Source of the DNA: an uncultured Collinsella sp.
GTDB taxonomy: Bacteria; Actinomycetota; Coriobacteriia; Coriobacteriales; Coriobacteriaceae
DNA: 32,703 nt
Assembly: GCA_958427145.1 (NCBI GenBank)
Contig: CAUAAZ010000024.1
Location: forward strand, 1-32,703
Direction: 5' to 3'
The notes below the pieces were generated by a model that had not been told where the DNA came from, did not search any database, and worked only from the letters and a program-made list of their open reading frames with translations. Positions within the stretch are counted from its first letter, which is position 1, and each line of letters begins with the position of its first letter. The position numbers were made by a program, and so were the translations under genes. Shown piece after piece: positions 7,192 to 15,570 of this stretch.

Positions 7192-8159
7192 TCTAAAGGT
7201 TTATAAACTACGTCAGTCTCCAGAACTGCATCCATTACGGACATGAGCCGATCGTCCATCGGCACGTCAAGAATCTCAATGAGCTCTATCCCCGGTTTCA
7301 AAAATTTGGCATAGCCGAGATTAATTTTGATTTTCTCATCCTTATTATTTATAAGAAGCACATGAGACGATGAAGAAAATAGATTCAAACCGCCTTTAGG
7401 CTCAAGCGTGAACGTTATCCAGTCATTAGACGAAAGTAGTCCCAGCGAATCCATGGCGACGACAGATTCAAATGAAATTGTGCCACCATTGTATGTCCAA
7501 GAATCATCTTCTGAGGTTTTAAGGAGAACCGGGATTGGAGTAAGTACCGAATTGGGCCCCACTTTCGCCCATAGACAGCACCGAAGAATTGAAAACAGCT
7601 GATTCGCTTCTTCCGAATCCATTTGTTCGAGTATTTTCTTCGTTCTTTTAGAGCGCGCGCGACCTGATGATACTTCCTGCGAAATCAATTTCGCCCACAT
7701 CTCCCTCAGATCATCGTCATACGCTGTCTGAGCTCCATGAATATCAAGATCAATGCAGGACTCCGATAATTCATCAACTCTATTCGAATCTGACATTCTT
7801 CCCGCGCGCTCAAGAACATTTAGCAAATTATCTGCCTGAGAAGCGCTCGCGTTATAACCATGGGCCATTAAATATAGCTGACCATCAGTAAAAGTCGGAA
7901 ACGCCCGTTTATAGATTGCAGCAACATCCGCTATAGAGCTCGCTTCGATATTCCGTATCTCCGCCTCGTCACGAGCGGCCCCTATGGGGTAAAGAGCCTT
8001 ACGTGCGCTACGAATAAATCGCGCAGGGAACGACGCAATATCACCGCGTCCATTAATGCCTAGGTTAACAGTTGGTTGAAAGGACACGTCATTTGTCGAA
8101 ATATTTACAGCGCCCGCCTGGGCATTAGCTTTGATATCGTTATTTTGTAAGTCATTCAT
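7188..8159 (-). CDS. DUF2806-like protein
   Basis: A 323-residue cytoplasmic protein. After a polar N-terminal part it has AARDEAEIRNIEASSIADVA (about 60-80), a helical region, and the segment DDLREMWAKLISQEVSSG (about 150-168) followed by RSKRTKKILEQMDSEEANQL. This 'lWAklLa-Ev-s--rS-rtl-iL--m---eA' pattern is that of DUF2806-type (TIGR03899-like) proteins, also seen in Abi-alpha/DUF4393. The C-terminal half has beta segments of the 'lt--G--L' type. The function is unknown; relatives occur near defence genes. I choose ATG 8159 because GGGGAG lies 5 nt upstream; the longer frame to 8264 lacks a site. It converges on the truncated transglutaminase gene and overlaps its stop. Confidence 0.55.
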   Translation of the reverse strand: MNDLQNNDIKANAQAGAVNISTNDVSFQPTVNLGINGRGDIASFPARFIRSARKALYPIGAARDEAEIRNIEASSIADVAAIYKRAFPTFTDGQLYLMAHGYNASASQADNLLNVLERAGRMSDSNRVDELSESCIDLDIHGAQTAYDDDLREMWAKLISQEVSSGRARSKRTKKILEQMDSEEANQLFSILRCCLWAKVGPNSVLTPIPVLLKTSEDDSWTYNGGTISFESVVAMDSLGLLSSNDWITFTLEPKGGLNLFSSSSHVLLINNKDEKIKINLGYAKFLKPGIELIEILDVPMDDRLMSVMDAVLETDVVYKPLD

Positions 8160-8612
8160 TGCGTCTCCCCTCATCAGGTAATAAGCGCTCACGCCTGCAT
8201 TCCACTCATTCCCGTAAGTACCAAATAGGCAATTAGTTTTGAATTCTTCTAAACAGTTACACAATTATCGAAATGCGTAAAACTATGGTTCATCTGAATG
8301 TGCGCACTAAAGATGTTAACGCACTTTGTAGATTGATTTCCGATCTCAGCCGACCACATTGAGCTGATGGCTCACTCCCGCAGTTAGCCAAACGCCCCCG
8401 AGGCCCCATCCGGGATCCAGATAGCAGCAAAAGTTTCCAATTGGCGCCATGTTCCAGACACTGAACGTCATCTCAAATATTACTATCGCTAGTTATTGCA
8501 GAACTGATTTTTGTAGTTGATTTCTTTAAGCGGTAAACAATAATGGCAAGGCCAACTCCGATTATTCGACAAACTGAAGTAAAGCCCAGGTCGATATAGA
8601 CTCATGAAGCTA
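8160..8612. other. Intergenic region upstream of the DUF2806-like gene
   Basis: This AT-rich stretch of about 450 bp holds the presumed promoter of the gene on its left, though I cannot point to a convincing -35/-10 pair. I see no coding frame or repeat. Confidence 0.35.
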
Positions 8613-8655
8613 GAAAAACGAATGGGCACCGGAACCCATGCTAGTCCCAGTGCCC
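8613..8655 (-). terminator. Terminator of the NPCBM gene
   Basis: On the minus strand the stem GGGCACTGG/CCGGTGCCC (8647-8655 with 8624-8632) is followed by ATTCGTTTTT. It lies about 80 bp behind the NPCBM-domain gene. Confidence 0.6.
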
Positions 8656-8737
8656 ACAAGCAATGTTAAAGATGCCGTTTCTCGATATGGTACGTCACTC
8701 AAATAAACAAATACGCAATGCCAGTTCAAGTGGCCAC

Positions 8738-9736
8738 TCACTCTTTAATCAGCTTGACGTTACTAAGCAAAACCGGAATACCATTACCGGCATATCCCTT
8801 AGTGGAGTAAACCCTGAACTCAAGCCAATCGAAATCAGATAGATCAATTTCATTCGACGGAATGTCAGTAGGTGCGGTATTCATCGTAATGTGGTCCTTT
8901 TGCCAAATTACTTTTGAATCGGACCCATCGACAGAGCCCCTTAGTTCAAGTCTCGCCTCATAGTCCTTCAAGATGCTCGTGTCCTCTACGTATTCAACAG
9001 AAATTTTGCCATTCAACGAACGGTACTTCTTGCCGATATAAAATGATATAACCGAAGGAGAATCAGCACTATTAGGACGACCAACCCAAGTGTCGTCACT
9101 TGAATAACTATTGCCAGCAGTGTCTTTTTGAGAGCCTTCAATCAACTCAAAACGACTGGAAGAAGCAACCGTAAGCGAGGTCAATGCCACTTCGGAAACA
9201 CCTTCGAGCTCATCCAAAAGGTCATTGATTCTTGCCGGATCTTTCACAATCTTCGAAGCAGTTTTTAAAACGCTCTTCGCTTCATCATACTTTTTAGATG
9301 AAACCAGCTCGTTAGCCTGAGCTAAAACCTCATCAGTGTAAGTGGACGAGTACTCAGCAAAAGCAACAGCACAGTCTCCGGATTTCTTAGAAGCTTTTTG
9401 CAATGAAGTTAAAGCTTCTTCATGTTTACCAGAATCCCAGGCAGCACGAGCATCCGCAAGAACCTGTTTACCGGCTTCCTCATCCTTAAGAGCATTTAGT
9501 TCAGCCTCGACATTCGCATAATCTTTATACGCGCTTTCAAGGGCATCATTAAGGCTCATGCTTTCTTCCACGGAATCGAAGCGCTTGGACAACTCATCAA
9601 CTATCTCAGACTGACCATGCAAGTCGCCAAGATACGCTGTCAGGAGGCACGGAATTATTGCAAACAGGATACCGAAAATGACCGGATGTTTAGCATAAAA
9701 TCGCGACTCTTTAGAATTGGAATCTTTATCAGCCAT
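8738..9736 (-). CDS. Membrane-anchored protein with helical repeats and C-terminal NPCBM domain
   Basis: A 332-residue protein. A short basic N-terminus (SRFYAKH) precedes one membrane helix (about 16-38, VIFGILFAIIPCLLTAYL), so the rest is probably outside the cell. Residues 45-185 form a charged alpha-helical, TPR-like or coiled-coil region with repeated A-x-x-A-x-x-x-x-x-x-Y-D-E-A units. The C-terminal 130 residues (GNSYSSDDTWVGRPN through IGKKYRSLNGKISVEY to FDWLEFRVY) match the NPCBM putative carbohydrate-binding fold. It may bind glycans at the surface. ATG 9736 follows AGGGGAG by 4 nt, the same ribosome site as in the DUF2806-like gene; the 36 extra codons upstream are not supported. 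Domains are clear; the role is inferred. Confidence 0.7.
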   Translation of the reverse strand: MADKDSNSKESRFYAKHPVIFGILFAIIPCLLTAYLGDLHGQSEIVDELSKRFDSVEESMSLNDALESAYKDYANVEAELNALKDEEAGKQVLADARAAWDSGKHEEALTSLQKASKKSGDCAVAFAEYSSTYTDEVLAQANELVSSKKYDEAKSVLKTASKIVKDPARINDLLDELEGVSEVALTSLTVASSSRFELIEGSQKDTAGNSYSSDDTWVGRPNSADSPSVISFYIGKKYRSLNGKISVEYVEDTSILKDYEARLELRGSVDGSDSKVIWQKDHITMNTAPTDIPSNEIDLSDFDWLEFRVYSTKGYAGNGIPVLLSNVKLIKE

Positions 9737-10266
9737 TGTCTCCCCTAACGCAAAACAAACAATATGAGTAACGTGTCTCTCAAAGGCACAAGCATGCCGG
9801 GCCACCATTTCAAAAGAAAACAGTGTGACAATCTGTGCAATCAATCGGACGAGCCGACAACCAACTTATTACTTCCGGTATTTTGTATAGCTCGATTGTT
9901 TAGCGGCATGACAACCCCCAATAATCAGTCGACCAAATTCAATGGTCAACAAGTGGATGTTAACGTCATGCGCCAGGCAGTGAACGCCTGAAACAATATT
10001 ACTCCCCGACACTTTAGAAGAGTGCAGCAGTCGAATACTATTCGTTGAACGGTAGATTGAAAATCAAAGTGCCGAAGTACAGCTTAGGAACATGCAATGT
10101 TGACACACCAACGCGGATCGCGCGTAAGTGTTGGTATAAGGGTGACGCTCCGGCGCCCGTTTAACGAAGAACGGCCCTCGTTCTAGAATCTCAAATCACC
10201 ACAACAACAGGTTCTGAGAAAGTACGAAGACCGCTGCGGAAATCTTGTTAGACCCGACGCCGGACA
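9737..10266. other. Gap with only doubtful small frames
   Basis: No clear gene. A 35-codon stretch on plus (about 10055-10161, KIKVPKYSLGTCNVD...) looks protein-like but has no family I recognise and may be a gene remnant. A 6-bp hairpin AGAACG/CGTTCT sits at about 10166-10183. The region lies between the NPCBM gene and the IS256 remnant and is probably rearranged DNA. Confidence 0.35.
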
Positions 10267-10550
10267 TGCACGCCATGCCCCGTTTCGACGACGGCGACAT
10301 AGTCATGCAGGAGCTGTTTCGCAGACTCCCCGAGCAGACGCGAACGCCGTGATGGACGCCGAGGCAGACTAGCTGTGCGGTGGCGGCAACGGCCACCGGA
10401 AGCGCGGTCTCACCACCTGCGTCGGCACGCTGACATTGCGCATCCCCAAGCTGCGCTCCGGCAGCTTCTTCCCTGAGGACGTGCTCGAGCGCTACCAGCG
10501 CGTCGACGGCGCCCTCGTGGTCGCCGCGGCCGAGATCCAGGTACTTCTCG
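10267..10550 (+). pseudogene. IS256 (Mutator)-type transposase remnant, N-terminal part
   Basis: On plus, MQELFRRLPEQ is followed after a frameshift by ANAVMDAEAD, an in-frame TAG (10369-10371), LCGGGNGHRKRGLTTCVGT, then LRIPKLRSGSFFPEDVLERY and QRVDGALVVAAAEI. This is the N-terminal region of IS256-family transposases, which continue with the DDE catalytic domain; here the similarity stops at about 10545. With a stop, a frameshift and no catalytic core, it cannot be active. It marks past insertion beside the EPS locus. Confidence 0.75.
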
Positions 10551-10940
10551 GAGACGAGGATGAACGAGCCCAACGACGACGGACGCACTCGGAGAATCGA
10601 CGGTCCCATCGATTGGGCGCGGCCTGAGACGGAGGCCAGGAAGATGCTCGAGTCCGGCCTCGAGCTAGCGAACAGGGTCGAGACAGCACAAGATATCAGC
10701 CGTATTCCAGATTGTAGGATGCCGGGCCAACTCGCTCCAGATCGGGCTCTATACCAACTTTCTCGACACTACCAACGTTATGGTCCTCACAACTTTCGTA
10801 TTTACATACTTCCCAGGTCTGATGCTTCCCAGGCGCGCTTAACTTATCTACAAAGCCGATACGTTGCGTCCGGTTTTTTACAAGCCGCATTGCCATTTAA
10901 GAACGAAGCGCCTTCCTTGGTTTACCCACTAAATCGTCAA
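10551..10940. other. Gap between IS256 remnant and EPS terminator
   Basis: Open frames on both strands are present (one on plus from 10560 would run through the EPS terminator into the flippase gene), but none resembles a known protein. I consider this decayed DNA. Confidence 0.4.
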
Positions 10941-10976
10941 ACAAAAAGACCCGAGCGTCAAAGCAACGCGCGAGTC
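10941..10976 (-). terminator. Terminator of the EPS operon
   Basis: On the minus strand an 11-bp stem GACTCGCGCGT/ACGCTCGGGTC (one mismatch, one G-T) with a 7-nt loop runs into TTTTTGTTT. It lies 60 bp behind the flippase gene and closes the 15-kb leftward operon. Confidence 0.8.
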
Positions 10977-11036
10977 CGGGAACATCAGCTGCGGTCAGCC
11001 GGGCATCTATACCTCAGTGTGCTAAACAGGGCAATG

Positions 11037-12449
11037 TTATTTGCCTATGCGGGGAAGCACATTCTTAGCCGTGATGAGCACCTTTCCTAATTCATGCCTG
11101 TTCACATAAATCATGCACGCCATGAGCACGACCTGAAGCGGAACCAACTTGACACCAAATTCAGACACGACAAGCTGGACAAAGAGAAACGCATAGGTGC
11201 AACCGACCTTGCGCCAGCTGACTCTCATCTGAATGTGCTTGCGCAGCGCAATGATGCGGGCGACGAGCACCCCGCCATAACCGAGCATCGTCGCCACGGC
11301 GGCACCCATCGCCCCAAAAAAGGGAACTAGTGCGAAGTTAAGGACCACGTTGACGAGCGCCCCGGATATGGTCGTGTAGGACAGAGTCTTAGTATCCTTC
11401 GTCGCCGTGAAGACTCCGCCAATAAACTGACAGAGCACATCGAAGACGACGGACATCAAAAGAGGCGGCACGAAACGCCATGCCTCGAAGAAATCGTTGG
11501 CGTAGAGGAACCAGGCGAGCGGGATATCAAAAATCATCACCGCCGAGCAAGCCAAGGACATAGCGAAGCTCATGAGACCAAACGTCCCGCCAAAGAAGCC
11601 GTCGCTGTCATCCGGATCGAATTCTTTGATCGCCGAGATCGACCATGCCTGCGAGAACACGTTCCCGAACATGGAGAGAATGCTGGGAATCTTATAAGCA
11701 ACCGCATAGACGCCGCTGACCCCAACGCCGCAGATCCACGAAAGGATGTACCTGTCGGATGCGCTGTTAACCCACCATGCAACGACACTGAAAATCAACG
11801 GGAAGCTGTACAGATACATCTCCGTGCGCAGGCCACGGTCGGGCTTGAAATCGATATAGCGATAAAGTCGGGCACTCACAAACATGTACACCATCGCAAT
11901 GGCCGAACCAATGGTATTGGCCATGAGGTAGCCGGTCAGACCCCACCGAAACACCGTGAGAAAGACGATATTGCACGTCAGCGTTATCACCGAGTTGACG
12001 ATACTGGAAACCGCCACGGCCCTCACCTCATCAATCCCTCTACAGAAAAGGGAAAAGACGTTTGACCCGGCGGTGACGAAAAACATGAGGGCCGTGAAAA
12101 AGAGATACTCCGCGTCGAATCCGGGGATATGGAAGAACGAGACAACGAGAAGAATCGCTGACACCGCGAAAGTGCCCCAGAGCACGGTGCTAAAACCGAC
12201 GGAGAACACCGAGCGATTGTCGCAATCCTTATCCAGGGCATACCTCATGGCAGCGTCCTGGATATCCAATGAGAAGATGGGGACGAGGAGCATAGCCGTC
12301 GTCGTGATGAGGTCGGAGACGCCGTATTCGGCGGTCGTGAGGACACTCGTGTAAAGAGGGACCAGGAAGAACGAAAGGGCTTTCGGCACGAAACCGCTCA
12401 GTGCAAACAGCCCTATGTTCTTCGCAAGGTACTTGTGCTTTTCCTGCAT
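11037..12449 (-). CDS. wzx: Wzx-type oligosaccharide flippase (MATE/MVF superfamily)
   Basis: A 470-residue membrane protein with about 12-14 hydrophobic helices and the N-terminal pattern KYLAKNIGLFALSGFVPKAL typical of polysaccharide flippases (Polysacc_synt). It would turn the finished undecaprenyl-linked repeat unit to the outer face of the membrane. I choose ATG 12449 (AAGG 6 nt upstream); a TTG at 12464 would add five residues. It is the last gene of the EPS operon; the start codon lies 1 nt after the stop of the pyruvyltransferase fusion. The family call is firm; the substrate is unknown. Confidence 0.88.
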   Translation of the reverse strand: MQEKHKYLAKNIGLFALSGFVPKALSFFLVPLYTSVLTTAEYGVSDLITTTAMLLVPIFSLDIQDAAMRYALDKDCDNRSVFSVGFSTVLWGTFAVSAILLVVSFFHIPGFDAEYLFFTALMFFVTAGSNVFSLFCRGIDEVRAVAVSSIVNSVITLTCNIVFLTVFRWGLTGYLMANTIGSAIAMVYMFVSARLYRYIDFKPDRGLRTEMYLYSFPLIFSVVAWWVNSASDRYILSWICGVGVSGVYAVAYKIPSILSMFGNVFSQAWSISAIKEFDPDDSDGFFGGTFGLMSFAMSLACSAVMIFDIPLAWFLYANDFFEAWRFVPPLLMSVVFDVLCQFIGGVFTATKDTKTLSYTTISGALVNVVLNFALVPFFGAMGAAVATMLGYGGVLVARIIALRKHIQMRVSWRKVGCTYAFLFVQLVVSEFGVKLVPLQVVLMACMIYVNRHELGKVLITAKNVLPRIGK

Positions 12450-12450
12450 G

Positions 12451-14748
12451 CTATGCCTTTCCAAGCAGCTTCTTAAACGTTCGCTTCATGGCATCGATTT
12501 TCTTGCGCTGGTCGAAACCGGCACAGTACTTCCTTCTCAAGTCGGAAAGGGGGTCTACCCCAGCCCTCAGGTCCGCGATAAGTTCATCCCAAATCAGGGG
12601 GAGGCCTTGGTTGTAGGGAAATTGACAATCCCAATATTCCCGGAGATCGAACTGCTCGGACTTGACACCCCGCGCCGTCAGCTCTTGCATAAGCTTTGCC
12701 CCAGTATCGGTCATGACAATCACCATAGAGACGCCCTTCTGATCGCCGGCGAACCGACCACCCCAGTAGTCGCCCATCCGCACATCCGCTGCCGAACGCT
12801 CGCGATAGGGGCATTCGTAGCAGCTCTTCGCGTAGCAAAGGCCCGGGCTAAAGAAGGCATAGAAGTCATCTTCAGATTCCACGGCGGAATAGTCTTTGGA
12901 AGGGCTGATCATCATCATCATCATTTTTTGAGGCGACCATCCGTTCGCCTTCCAGCGAAAATAGACGTCGGGGTGCTCCCCCACTCCCTCGCTCTCGCGA
13001 TCGGCAAGATAGCGGGTCCAGAGAAGCCTGGAGGGGACGCCATGGCAAATAAGGTCGACGAGCACCACCTCGTCCCGTGTACCATTTCTCCTGAGGACAG
13101 AGTCGAGACCAGCGATCTGGCACGGTGTTCCGAAAAACACAATTTTCCCGGCGCCCGGTGCGGACGCAGCGGCAAGCGCCTCCACAGACCGCGACTGAAT
13201 ATACTTCGACCCGCGCAGCTTATCCAGCGAAAGGGAGTCGACCTCCGTGGTGAGTGCGGCGTCCTTCTCGCTGTCATACATGCATCCGAACACACGATAG
13301 CCTCGCTTCGCGAGCAGCCCGGCCAAATCCGCGCCCAAGCCCCCGGACGACGAGTGGGCCAGGCCCTCGCTGTCGTGGCTTTGATAGGACAGCAGACACT
13401 TCGCATCGCCGACACGCTTCGCTTTCACGGTATTCATGGGGCAAATGCCCTGGCAGACGCCGCAGCCCACGCACAACGACTCATCAATTGAGTAGGACTG
13501 AAAACCATCATCATCGATATCGATGGAGATGGCACCGCGCGGACAAGCGGCGGCACAAGCACCGCAGCCGCAGCATTGCCTGGTTATGCGAATGGGCCTT
13601 GCGATGCGTCCATCGCGCCCACCTTGATCAATGGCGTTCAGTGCGTTGTTCAGAAACAAGGACGAGTCCTCGCGAAGACGATTGAGCCTTTGCTTCACAT
13701 CGGTAAAGTCGCATTCACCGGTAAAACCGGCAAAATCAGACGGGACGAGCCTGTCTTCCAGCCCCATCAACTGGAGAAAGCTGGTTATACGCGAGTTTTG
13801 GCTCCTCGGATCCTTATCAGAGAACCTCTTGAACACCGAGAAGGGGATGCCGAAATTGACAGAGAACGCCGTTCCGTGGAAAGAGTCAGTGAGGACATAC
13901 GAAGCCCCCATGAACAGGCGGAGGTATTCCTCGGGACCCACCTCATATCCAACGGAGTGCTTCTGCCCCGCGACGGTAGGAATTGAAACAAGGGGCAGGC
14001 CGAGCGCCTTCGAGCAAGCAAGGGCAGATTGCTCGTATCGCTCGGGGTCACCCAGGAAGTAGCAGAGGATGTATCCTTTGTCCACGGCCGTTTTGTCGCC
14101 AAGAAGCTGATCCCAGCCCTCGAGGTCGAGAAGAAGCGTCGGGTCGACGACGACCTCGGGGGTACGACCGGTCAGCTTCTCGACGATCTCGGCACCGGTT
14201 GTCTCGCGCACCGACAGCGGGCCAAAATCGCTCAGAAGAGACTTGGTCCTTCTCTCGATTTCCGGGTCGGCGATGCTGCTCGCACCGAAGCTCGGGGCGT
14301 AAGAGATTCTTCTTTGCGGGTCCTCGACAAAAGGAAGAAAGTAGTTCTCGTCGAAACAGTTGGGGGACCAGACCTGGTCGCTACCGCAAATACAGCAATC
14401 GAGGCCATGTGCAACCTGCCTTAGCTCAGGAAAAGAGTTTGCAGGCTCGGTAAGCAGGCAATGATCCGAGATAAAGGAAGAGAACAACTCGCTCCGTTCG
14501 GGGGACGAATAGGCCGCAGAGTCGCCGATAATAATGCGCTTTATTTTCCCGGCGGCCTTACCAATCAAATCGGAAAAGTCGGCGGGCTCGTTGCGGCTCC
14601 TGGTGCTACGGGGGCGATAGTTAATGAGCGAAGGGGTGCAGCCCATCGACCTCAAGACCTCCTGGAGCGCGACGGCTTGGAGGGCGGTCCCGTAGTTCTC
14701 ATAAGAGAACCAAGTCATGACACCAACCTTGAGTTCGGATCCGATCAT
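12451..14748 (-). CDS. Fusion: polysaccharide pyruvyltransferase + F420-hydrogenase-beta-like iron-sulfur protein
   Basis: A 765-residue protein of two parts that are often separate neighbouring genes. Residues 1 to about 330 are a PS_pyruv_trans domain (start VGVMTWFSYENYGTALQAVA, later CICGSDQVWSP and LTDSFHGTAFSVNF). This type transfers pyruvate from phosphoenolpyruvate to a sugar as a ketal. Then two ferredoxin-like 4Fe-4S motifs (CCGCGACAAACP and CVGCGVCQGICP) and a FrhB_FdhB C-terminal domain (about 450-750; GGLGADLAGLLAKRGYRVFG, FFGTPCQIAGLD, LICHGVPS, CYECPYRERSAADVRMGDYW). The electron-transfer partner is unknown. AGGAGG stands 6 nt before ATG 14748 and only 3 nt before 14751, so I take 14748. 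The C-terminal part contains five consecutive ATG codons (about 12908-12925). It touches the GT32 gene by overlap. Confidence 0.85.
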   Translation of the reverse strand: MIGSELKVGVMTWFSYENYGTALQAVALQEVLRSMGCTPSLINYRPRSTRSRNEPADFSDLIGKAAGKIKRIIIGDSAAYSSPERSELFSSFISDHCLLTEPANSFPELRQVAHGLDCCICGSDQVWSPNCFDENYFLPFVEDPQRRISYAPSFGASSIADPEIERRTKSLLSDFGPLSVRETTGAEIVEKLTGRTPEVVVDPTLLLDLEGWDQLLGDKTAVDKGYILCYFLGDPERYEQSALACSKALGLPLVSIPTVAGQKHSVGYEVGPEEYLRLFMGASYVLTDSFHGTAFSVNFGIPFSVFKRFSDKDPRSQNSRITSFLQLMGLEDRLVPSDFAGFTGECDFTDVKQRLNRLREDSSLFLNNALNAIDQGGRDGRIARPIRITRQCCGCGACAAACPRGAISIDIDDDGFQSYSIDESLCVGCGVCQGICPMNTVKAKRVGDAKCLLSYQSHDSEGLAHSSSGGLGADLAGLLAKRGYRVFGCMYDSEKDAALTTEVDSLSLDKLRGSKYIQSRSVEALAAASAPGAGKIVFFGTPCQIAGLDSVLRRNGTRDEVVLVDLICHGVPSRLLWTRYLADRESEGVGEHPDVYFRWKANGWSPQKMMMMMISPSKDYSAVESEDDFYAFFSPGLCYAKSCYECPYRERSAADVRMGDYWGGRFAGDQKGVSMVIVMTDTGAKLMQELTARGVKSEQFDLREYWDCQFPYNQGLPLIWDELIADLRAGVDPLSDLRRKYCAGFDQRKKIDAMKRTFKKLLGKA

Positions 14749-15554
14749 CATTTACCTCCTGAAATAAGACCGCCGAGCTTGCGCAACGAGCGCGGGGGAA
14801 GAGTGAGCAGACGCGCGAGGGCATGACCCTTCCGATAACCGAGAACAGATATCAACTTCCATTCAAGATCAAGCTCCCGTCGTACCGAGGGAGCCATCCA
14901 GGTCATCGAAAAATGATGAATGCTGACAGTATTCGGGCTCATCCTGACCTCGCCAGTCAATTGCGACTGCGGCGAGAACCAATCCTCCGGGTAAACCTCA
15001 ATGTCCTCAAAGGATTGTCTGGTGGCCTCCCTATCATCCAGGCCATGCCGTTTTAGAATCTCGGTTTGGTAGGCGGGACAGGCCAAGAGATTAAGAGAGC
15101 CGTCCTCATTCACAAAGTTGATATTTTCGTACAGGTCGAGTATCTCGTTCAAAACGGGGTGCTCTGCTACAGCCCCAAAACCGAGGCCAAAAGCAACGGA
15201 ATTATCAAACGGGACTGCGTTCTCCTTCATCCCGCTTCTGTTCTCCCAGCCGCAGAACAGCCCGCAATCAAGCAGCTCGTTCGGGGATCGGACCAACTCG
15301 ACATCTGTGTCGAAGTATAGCCCCCCTTGTTCCCGGACAACATCGACACGCGCATAGTCCGAGACGAACGCCCACTTTCGATGGTCGTACGCATCACTCA
15401 TGTATTTGTTCTTGCGAATATCGTAGTTCGATTCATCCCATCGACGCACCTCGTAATCGGGGCAAAATTTCTTCCACGAATCTATGCACTGAAGCTCTTT
15501 TTCGCCTAGAGGGGCACCGCCGAACCAGCAATAATGGATAATTTTCGGAATCAT
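14748..15554 (-). CDS. GT32 family glycosyltransferase (OCH1/capsular sugar type)
   Basis: 268 residues beginning MIPKIIHYCWFGG, the standard opening of GT32 (Gly_transf_sug) enzymes. The DxD motif that binds the metal and nucleotide sugar is in GGLYFDTDVEL (about 85-95), preceded by AFVSDYARVDVV. ATG 15554 has AGGAGAG about 5 nt upstream; the longer frame to 15629 is unsupported. It is cytoplasmic, adds one sugar to the lipid-linked repeat unit (inferred) and stands 16 bp behind the DUF6625 gene, ending in an overlap with the next gene. Donor sugar not predictable. Confidence 0.88.
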   Translation of the reverse strand: MIPKIIHYCWFGGAPLGEKELQCIDSWKKFCPDYEVRRWDESNYDIRKNKYMSDAYDHRKWAFVSDYARVDVVREQGGLYFDTDVELVRSPNELLDCGLFCGWENRSGMKENAVPFDNSVAFGLGFGAVAEHPVLNEILDLYENINFVNEDGSLNLLACPAYQTEILKRHGLDDREATRQSFEDIEVYPEDWFSPQSQLTGEVRMSPNTVSIHHFSMTWMAPSVRRELDLEWKLISVLGYRKGHALARLLTLPPRSLRKLGGLISGGK

Positions 15555-15570
15555 CGTGTCTCTCCTTAAT

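Noticed and set aside
10560..11090. 176-codon plus-strand frame
   Set aside because: It passes through the EPS terminator and into the end of the flippase gene; no family resemblance.
12415..13491. 358-codon plus-strand frame opposite the pyruvyltransferase fusion, with a His run
   Set aside because: The His run is only the antisense reading of the (ATG)5 tract; the opposite strand has clear conserved domains.
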